A stretch of DNA of 64,000 nt, from contig CM027378.1 of NCBI GenBank assembly GCA_015680905.1, positions 53,841,501 to 53,905,500 of the forward strand. The letters are read 5' to 3'. Below are positions 57,641-64,000 of this stretch, one piece after another. Source of the stretch: Coptis chinensis. Taxonomy: Eukaryota > Streptophyta > Magnoliopsida > Ranunculales > Ranunculaceae. A program made the position numbers and the translations under genes. Within the stretch, counting starts at the first letter, position 1. Every line of letters starts with the position of its first letter. Below the pieces are notes generated by a model, which saw nothing but the letters and a program-made list of their open reading frames with translations, made no database searches and had not been told where the DNA came from.

Positions 57641-57655
57641 AAACCACCCCCAAAC
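57641..57655 (-). other. internal polypurine-tract-like site 2
   Basis: AAACCACCCCCAAAC on +, nearly identical to the true tract at 54263 (AACCACCCCAAAC), and preceded by TGATA as the LTR end has TTATCA. It lies after ORF A in element order. Confidence 0.6.
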
Positions 57656-58144
57656 AAGTTGGGAAGGTGGGATCAATATGAAACAACCACGATACCGAAA
57701 AATAACCCCTTATATTAAAATTTTCATTCGGAGTACATTACACTACAAAATTGAAATTACGGAAATAAACTAGCAATAAAATAAATAACAATAATGAAAT
57801 TACAAATAAAACATAAAACATCAAACTATACTATCCCTAGCTACTCCTGAATCGGGTGGCGGAGGGAACATGCTCCGAGATCGCTTCCCGAAGCTCTCGA
57901 AGAGCTAGCACCATTCGCCCTTCCGCGCGACGCTGCCGTGGTTCGAGATGGTGTGTCCTCGGCGAGAGTCCCCGTGAGGTGGGAATCGAGTCGATCTCGC
58001 CCCGAACTGGCGCTGAGCTTCTAGCTCGGCGCTCATCTGTTCCCAGCTCTCGTCCTTTCTCTGGGTACGGAGCTCGTAGTTGTGATGCATCGTTGCCTGT
58101 CGAGTCCGGAGGTCTTCACAGATAGTGTTAAGCTTAACGATGCC

Positions 58145-58996
58145 TCAATGGATCACAGCCATGCGTTCGCATCCGCCCAAAGACCTCTCCAAGGCATCCG
58201 CGTCAAAACAGGTCAAGTCCTCCTCGTCCTCGGAGGCATCCTGATGTCCCCCAGCCTCCTCGGCATTCTCAACTCCTCCATCCTCTTCTTCTTCTTCTCT
58301 ATCCTCAGCCAATCTCCAAACCCGTTGGACACACTCCTTATAGATGCGAGGGTTATGGTGGAGAGTGATGTATGTCCGATCAGTCGCCTGAGCTGCTCTC
58401 AACTTGAGCATGATCTTTGTTATCAACACAGGGAGAGGGGCAACAGTCCTCCCTACTCCCCTAATCATGCTCAGTAAAAACTCTAAGATGCAGAAGTCAT
58501 ACTTCCGCTCCTGGAGTATCCATAAGATATGGAGGCAGTTCAGGCCGATATCGCTGACCTTCCCCTTCCCCTGGATGTTCCGACCAATCCACTGAGCTGT
58601 AGCCAGTTGGTTGGTCCTAAGGGAAGCCTGTCGGACACAATGCGATCTTGCATTGTAGTCCCCTCCAATAACTGTCTCATGCATCAATGGCTCTACCCCA
58701 TTATGCTGGGACTCCTGCAGGGTGACATCCAGATGGATTCTAGGCGGAATGCCTAGAATCTCAGCCAACAACCCAGTCGTCACTTCCTTCCGCCTCTTCG
58801 CTACAATTACAAAAATCCTAGTCCCTTCCAACTCCCTCGTATCATAGAACCGTCGGACTAAGTCCTCGTGGTAATAGGCTTCAGTCGAGTACCACAAGCT
58901 ATTCCAGTCTCGACTGATCATTTCGTCACCGTAGAACGGCGCGAAGTGGTTGCCGGTAAAAGCTTGCTACGGTAAAATTCGGCGTTGTTGAGCCAT
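58145..58996 (-). pseudogene. Athila-like element ORF A (putative plant transposon protein type)
   Basis: ATG at 58996 (MAQQRRILP) is followed by TAG at codon 10 and then an open frame of about 270 codons: YGDEMISRDWNSLWYSTEAY, EDLVRRFYDTRELEGTRIFV, KRRKEVTTGLLAEILGIPPR, then SDIGLNCLHILWILQERKYD, LLSMIRGVGRTVAPLPVLIT and an acidic end (EDREEEEEDGG). The pattern of an FY-containing start, a LLAEILGIPP-like recognition segment and a long helical middle recalls the putative plant transposon/ATHILA ORF1-like families; I am not certain. The acidic C-terminus overlies a region whose antisense frame is an artefact. If the TAG is read through or the frame begins at 58921, the protein could be made. 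Confidence 0.6.
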
Positions 58997-58999
58997 GGA

Positions 59000-59670
59000 A
59001 AGTTTGGAATGTAGTGGGGGTTTAAATGTGATGTGGTGGTGGGATTTAAATAGACCGGTTGAAACAACAGTGGTGGTGGTGCAGTGGTGGCGCAGCAGCA
59101 CCAATTTTTTTAATTTTTGGAGGTTTTGAGTGATGGAAATCGGTGGTGGTTGTGGTCGGTGGTGTTTGTGATTGATTTGGGATGGAAATTTATTTTAGGC
59201 GTGGGTTAATTGTTGGTTTCATTTTATTTTGATTTTTTTTGTTTTGGTTTTGTTTTAAGCTTGGCGTTAATGGCGGAATGGAGGAAGAAGAAACGCCGAT
59301 CGCTGTGGAGGAGGTAAGGCGTCTTGGCCCGTCCGCGGGCTGGTTAGCCCAAGCCCAAAATCGAAATTTTGTGGATTTTTTTTCCGATTTTTCGCGAACT
59401 TCAAATCAAAATTGGCGCTTCGTTACCGGTCCGATTTTTGCGAATGAGATATGGAAATGATCAGGAGAGAATTTCCAATCCACTGATCCATAAAACACTC
59501 TATTCCGACCATGGATGACATATAAGATAGTGGATAACGCCTCGAAGTGCTTGCATGACGTACGTTATGCGAACAATTGAACTCTAAATTCATGGATTAT
59601 GTCAACCCGAATCGTAATACAATAAAACGGCCTAAGCAACTCTAATGGGACATAAATATTTAGTACGAAA
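59000..59670. other. G/T-rich spacer after ORF A start
   Basis: GTGGTGG-rich (59030-59180) leader-like sequence; short frames on + are not supported. Confidence 0.45.
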
Positions 59671-59676
59671 CATTTA

Positions 59677-59693
59677 ACACCCCACCCCCAAAC
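59677..59693 (-). other. internal polypurine-tract-like site 3
   Basis: ACACCCCACCCCCAAAC on +. It lies after the gag-protease block in element order. Confidence 0.6.
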
Positions 59694-59785
59694 AAATTTT
59701 TACAACAAAGCTTAGAAAATTTGTTTTAGCAATAAGGTCTTTTAAAGTCAGATTCCCGAGACTTCCTAGGTTACTATGCTTATTC

Positions 59786-59789
<4 letters not shown>

Positions 59790-59833
<44 letters not shown>
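59790..59833. repeat. (AT)n microsatellite
   Basis: About 22 uninterrupted AT/TA dinucleotides followed by a T-run; in frame on - it gives a Tyr-Ile artefact. Confidence 0.95.
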
Positions 59834-59839
<6 letters not shown>

Positions 59840-59841
<2 letters not shown>

Positions 59842-60630
59842 TTTTAATTTTAAAAGTAAAAATAATAAACAATAAAGACATAATTCACCCCATAGAGAAA
59901 CATGACTCAAAAAATCCGAGAAAACATGCAAGAGTGGAAAACGTGAATTATGTTTAAACGTGGACTTAGGATCCGGTACTTACAGCCACACACTCCATAG
60001 GGAGGGCCCGGTTACCTTAATGGTGCACTCACCAATATATGGAAATGAAAGGAAATGCACCAAACACAAAAGTTGAGTCGTTTATAGTAAGATACTCGAG
60101 ACTTTATCTAGACGTATGTATGAACATGCAGTTTATCATATATCAACAACCGAAATAGTTGTGGATCATTCCATAAATAATATCCCAGAAAACATATCCA
60201 AACACAATCAAGCACCAAGATTTCCTATGACTCAACCTAGTGAAATGAAAGCTTAAATCGATAACCTTATTACGTAACCTAGCATGCCCCTTCTTTTCAT
60301 TTTGAATGAGTGGGTGTTCTAGTAAATAAGTGTGGAAAAGTGAATGGTTGTGGAGAATATGGTGGATATGGATAAGTTGTAGAAAGACACCAGAAACAAT
60401 GAGGATGTGGTTTTAGCACAAAACTCATTCATTGTGTGTGTAGGGACCGGCTCTCAATTATGAAAATGAAGGTGTCAAATGGTTTGTCCTTCCAGTAGTA
60501 TTTGTTTATTAGGTGAATTTAAAAATTATAAAGCACGTAAGAAACAACAGGATCGAAAGTGCAAAATCGAGATTCCTTTGAAAGGGTGGAAGGAGGGGAA
60601 TCGAGGTGGATGTTGTGCAAGGTAGTTCTT
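59840..60630. other. spacer between gag-protease and ORF A
   Basis: No open frame or motif on either strand that supports RT or integrase; this is where pol would be expected to continue in a full Athila element. Confidence 0.5.
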
Positions 60631-60637
60631 GATAGGG

Positions 60638-63232
60638 TTAATCGTCACCTGCTCTAAGAAACTCATCGAATTGCTCATCTAGATTGGTCATATCCTCGTT
60701 ACCATTATAGTTCTCTACATCTTTGAGAAAGTCATCTATCTCATCCTCATCCGTAATATGTGTATCGACTAGTGTAGGGATGGAAATATTGAGTCCTGAA
60801 CTTCCAAAGGAAAGAAATTTGGGCATATGATTATCAAGGAACGTGTTGTTGAAATAATCTCGAGCAAAGCTCTCGATCATGCTAACCTCTCCATCCATAG
60901 ACGAATCGGGTAACTGTGTCTTTGTTTTAAAAACATTGACTTCAACAGCAAGATGGCAGTTGTTTTAAAGACATGGACATTGAACCATCGCGGCAATTAA
61001 TGAGCGCATTGGCAGTTGCCAGAAAAGGACGCCCTAAGATGATCGGGACAGAGTCGTTAACGACTTCTGTGTCGAGGATGACAAAATCACCCGGATAGTA
61101 AAAATCCTGAATTTTTACCAGAACATTTTCGACGACACCCTTAGGATACTTAATAGACCGATCAGCTAATTGCAACGTCATTCTAGTGGGTTGCATCTCG
61201 TCTAGACCTATTGTCTATATAAATAAAAAACGGAGTAAGTTGACACTAGCCCCCAAGTCTAATAACGCCGTCGTCGTGATAAGAATCTCCTAAGGTGCAT
61301 TGTAAGCGAGGGGGCGACCAGGGTCCTTGTACTTTACAATTCCATTATGTTCGAGGATAGAGTTGGGAATTGTTCGTTAAAAAGCGCCTTTTGGTATATT
61401 GGTCTTACGCCTAGTAGTACACAATTCCTTAAGAAATTTAGCATGGTGTGGTAGCTTTTTTATAGCTTCGAGGAAGGGAAGGTTTATAGTTAGATTCTTG
61501 AAAACATCCCTAATCTCCTCGTAATTTGTATCCCTAGTTAACATGGCTAATTTTTGTGGAAACGGTGGTTTCGCTCATATTTAGCAATGGTATTACCTGG
61601 ATGTTTAACCGTGGCCTCCTGTTTCTTAGGTTGTGTTGTAACTGGTACCTCTACAGTGGTAGGCTCTTCAGCTTCTATTTTGGTATCTAGTAATATAGCA
61701 GGTGTAGGGACTACTGGTGTGGTAACTATAGGCATAGTTACTTTGTTATCAACCACTCTACCGTAATCGGAGGGTGGTGATGGCCTTTAGCTCCCCTACA
61801 TTTTCATACTCATTACTAGTATTATCGGTTACCTCAAAGGCTGTATTTGTTGTTTTAGGATTAGGTATTTCGCTACCTGAAACACACCTTTGGGTTGGGC
61901 TTTATCTTGAGCCAACCGTTTGGTTAAATTATTAACGGATTGTAGAAGCTGCTGGTTAGATTGAGCCATGGTTTGGAAAAGTTTTTGGCTCACTTGTATG
62001 AAGGTGTCAAGACGATCCGGTTGTGTGGGTGTAGTAGTCACGGGTGGTGTGGACCGAACTATTTCACGGAATTATTTATGGGTGGATTTTGATAGTTATT
62101 ATTTACCTAACGATACCTCTATTAGCATTATAATTATTATAACTACTTTGACCTTGTGCTTGACCTTGTCGAGGTTGCACTTGGTTGTTATAATTATTAA
62201 AATTCCCCGACCGCCCTTGTCGTAGTGGGGCTTGGTTAAAACCGTATGTAGGCCTAACATATTGATTATTTGTACCCTTGAGGTGTGACGCTTTTGGTTA
62301 TTTCTCCAACCGGGTTGGGATTTTGTCTCCAAGGGCGCAGGTTCACTATTAATGGAACAAGCCCGCTCATAGGCAATATGACAAGGTGAGAGCGGGATGC
62401 TCGTGGGCTCCAAATGTAAACTACATGGATTTGTATTTACATTCATGACAGGGATTGACTTTTGTTATACGTAAATGGCCTCTACCTTTTTGTGAGGGAT
62501 TCAATTAGAGTTTTAAGCTCGTGATCTGATTTAACCTCAAACATACCGGGTAGCCTTAACTATGGAAGAAGAACTAGCGGAGCGGAGTAATCGCCACTAC
62601 CCCCCCTTGTTATTTCGCTTTAGTTTGATCCTCTAAAATTTATAAGCCTCCGGTGCTCCTTTGCTTAAGAAACTACCCCCATTCATTATGTCTAGGACTT
62701 CTTTATGGTGGTGTAGAAGTCCTTTGAAAAGGCACGAACTAACGTGTCTTTCGCTAAGTTATGATGTGGACACTCTATAAGGAGATCGGTGCAACGATTC
62801 CAAGCCTCCTGAAAATGATTAATGAGGATTTTGTCGAAAGAAATGAATCTTGGAAAGCATCTCATCCGTCTTTAGGGGTGGGTAAAATGTTCCATAAACA
62901 AATTGAACAAGTTTAGCCCACGAGTCCACGTAATTAGGCGTTTGGGCAGTTAACCAAGACGCGCCTTTATCGGCTAAGGTGAAAGGGAATACCCTTAATT
63001 TAATTTGTTCCGCACCAACCGTAGGATGGTGGAATGTTGTTAGGACTTGTTCAATCTTACGATGTAGCCGATAAGGTTTTTCATGGTCTAATCCATGAAA
63101 AACGGGTAACAAATTAAAAATATTTGGAGGGATTCGAAATCCCATTTGGTCTCCGCTAGAACGATGCAAGATTTGGGGCTATCGCCAAGGCTTTGTAGAA
63201 GTCGAGAGAGGAGTTTCTCTTTCTTCCGCCAT
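60638..63232 (-). pseudogene. Athila-like gag and retropepsin-like protease
   Basis: ATG at 63232 (MAEERETPLSTSTKPW) is followed by TAG at codon 18, then MGFRIPPNIFNLLPVFHGL, EQIKLRVFPFTLADKGASWL and SWAKLVQFVYGTFYPPLKT, the capsid segment of gypsy/Athila gag. After a stop at 62819 come frame-shifted pieces EAWNRCTDLLIECPHHNL, PGWRNNQK and an Asn/Gln-rich region. The protease part carries EILITTTALLDLGASVNLL near 61265 (D-L-G in place of D-T-G, as is common in Athila elements) and PIILGRPFLATANALINC at 61040-61010. The chain ends at 60638 with an acidic tail, without RT. Confidence 0.8.
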
Positions 63233-63841
63233 TATATCGGTGGTGTATGTGAAATAGTAGCTAGAGGTGTAGTGTGTGGTATACTAGATAGACTTGATTG
63301 TTGATGTTGTTGTGTATTTACGCTCGGTGTTTTTGTTCAGCCCGGACCTTAACCTCATACAAGGCTAAGACCAACTTAGCTAAACACGCCAACACTCCAA
63401 ACAATTACGATATACTAGTATAAACCTCTAACGGAGAGATGCGAGGTTTGGAAGAAAGGAATACCTGATTAAGGCCCTTGCTTCGCTTATGAATAGCGTC
63501 TTGTTTACGCTTTGTTCGGTGTATATATAGCGAGTTAGAACACTGAAAAATATGAAAGAGCAAAGTTCGAAGTCAAAACCGCCGAACCGAAAAATTTAAC
63601 ACGGTATGCGTCGCTACCGAAGTAATTTTCAAATTACAAGTGTTTTTAGCGGGTCGCTACTCTATGTCCAAATGAGTTAGGGCGGTCGGCTCAGGAGGGA
63701 GGCTGCTGCGTGCTCGATGTAATTTTACCCGAATTTTTCAACTCAAAATGGACAACCACGATGAATCAAACAAGGGTGGGTGGGTGAAATGGGACTTTAA
63801 GAACAAGACTAATACTACGAAAATAATACGAAAGTGAAACT

Positions 63842-63861
63842 AAGATGGCAGCGGCGCCATT
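63842..63861 (-). other. Athila-like primer-binding site
   Basis: On -, directly after the 5' LTR end TTATCA: AATGGCGCCGCTGCCATCTT. The TGGCGCCG start is like that of many gypsy elements; the tRNA partner was not determined. Confidence 0.7.
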
Positions 63862-64000
63862 TGATAAAACATAAAATGAATAGTTTACCTACGAAATGAA
63901 CGATAAAACTCAAAACGTAAGTAAACTAAAACTAAATTATGATGCCTAAATTTATCAAAGATTCTACTCTCAATCCTATGAGATATAGTGGAGTAGAGTG
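63862..64000 (-). repeat. Athila-like 5' LTR, cut by the window end
   Basis: Matches 52754-52892 exactly over 139 bp; about 1370 bp more should follow past the window, then TCAAA. Confidence 0.9.

Larger units (their letters stand above)
52754..64000 (-). mobile_element. Athila-like Ty3/gypsy retrotransposon without RT or integrase
   Basis: LTRs start TGATAAAACATAAAATG at 52754 and at 63862; the left one ends TTATCA at 54262 (1509 bp), and the right one is cut by the window end. Over the 139 bp visible in both, they are identical. Next to the right LTR, read on -, is AATGGCGCCGCTGCC, a primer-binding-site-like sequence; next to the left LTR is a polypurine tract. Internally, on -, come gag and a retropepsin-like region (63232-60638), then ORF A (58996-58145) and ORF B (57027-56097). 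I find no RT, RNase H or integrase motif anywhere. It inserted into MULE copy 2; the expected duplication is TCAAA (52749-52753). Confidence 0.85.

Noticed and set aside
57856-58125. 89-codon frame on +, Arg/Ser-rich
   Set aside because: It is antisense to the region after ORF A and has no motif; Arg/Ser content follows from GC-rich CG/TC words.
59674-59931. 85-codon frame on - with Tyr-Ile repeats
   Set aside because: Created by the (AT)n microsatellite.

Overview
This is a eudicot-like plant nuclear window: intron-rich, AT-rich, with plant-specific families on every scale. It holds one intact host gene, TPLATE (16457-25585, + strand, seven exons, about 1168 aa by my exon model), set in a nest of transposable elements. 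I see no complete tRNA, functional rRNA or CRISPR locus. The species cannot be named from the sequence alone.

Left part (1-16.2 kb). After a stretch with only a cation/calcium-exchanger gene fragment (1548-1973, -), a decayed Ty1/copia element (copia-A: LTR end and primer-binding site near 2879-3311, gag at 13306-14050) is split by a 9.9-kb PIF/Harbinger-type element (3315-13220) with inverted ends and an ATA target duplication. That element carries a DDE transposase and a Myb/SANT-like gene on +, a second Myb/SANT-like gene on -, and between them fragments of unrelated host genes: an ILR3-type bHLH exon, an EXO70 3' half and a COBRA-like 3' end. It looks like a gene-capturing composite Harbinger. 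An hAT-like fragment and a 520-bp Tourist-like MITE (TAA duplication) lie between it and TPLATE.

Middle (16.4-41 kb). TPLATE carries a 175-bp Mutator-type MITE in intron 6 with a perfect 9-bp target duplication; a 340-bp relative sits at 40.7 kb. From about 27.3 to 36.2 kb lies a large MULE-like element: a plant-mobile-domain (PMD) gene on +, a MURA-type transposase with an OTU-like C-terminal region on -, and arrays of short hairpin repeats of the AAACGAC...GTCGTTT type, a telomere-like tandem array and a 150-bp palindrome-rich tandem array. Fragments of LINEs and of a second copia (copia-B) follow.

Right part (41.5-64 kb). A complete Tnt1/Tork-like copia (copia-C, 41586-47134, -, duplication GCCTG) is followed by a Cassandra-like TRIM with a 5S-rRNA-like segment in one LTR, then a second MULE/PMD copy (48.6-52.75 kb). 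The latter is interrupted by an Athila-like Ty3/gypsy element (52754 to beyond 64000, -) whose visible 5' and 3' LTR ends are identical over 139 bp. It encodes gag and a retropepsin-like region but no reverse transcriptase or integrase; instead it has two unrelated ORF regions, and polypurine-tract-like motifs recur after the coding blocks.

The best candidates for something new are the gene-capturing Harbinger composite, the MULE with PMD, OTU and hairpin arrays, and the pol-less Athila-like element with extra ORFs and repeated polypurine tracts. Most element ORFs are broken by stops and frameshifts, so they are annotated as pseudogenes; some small indels could be assembly errors.
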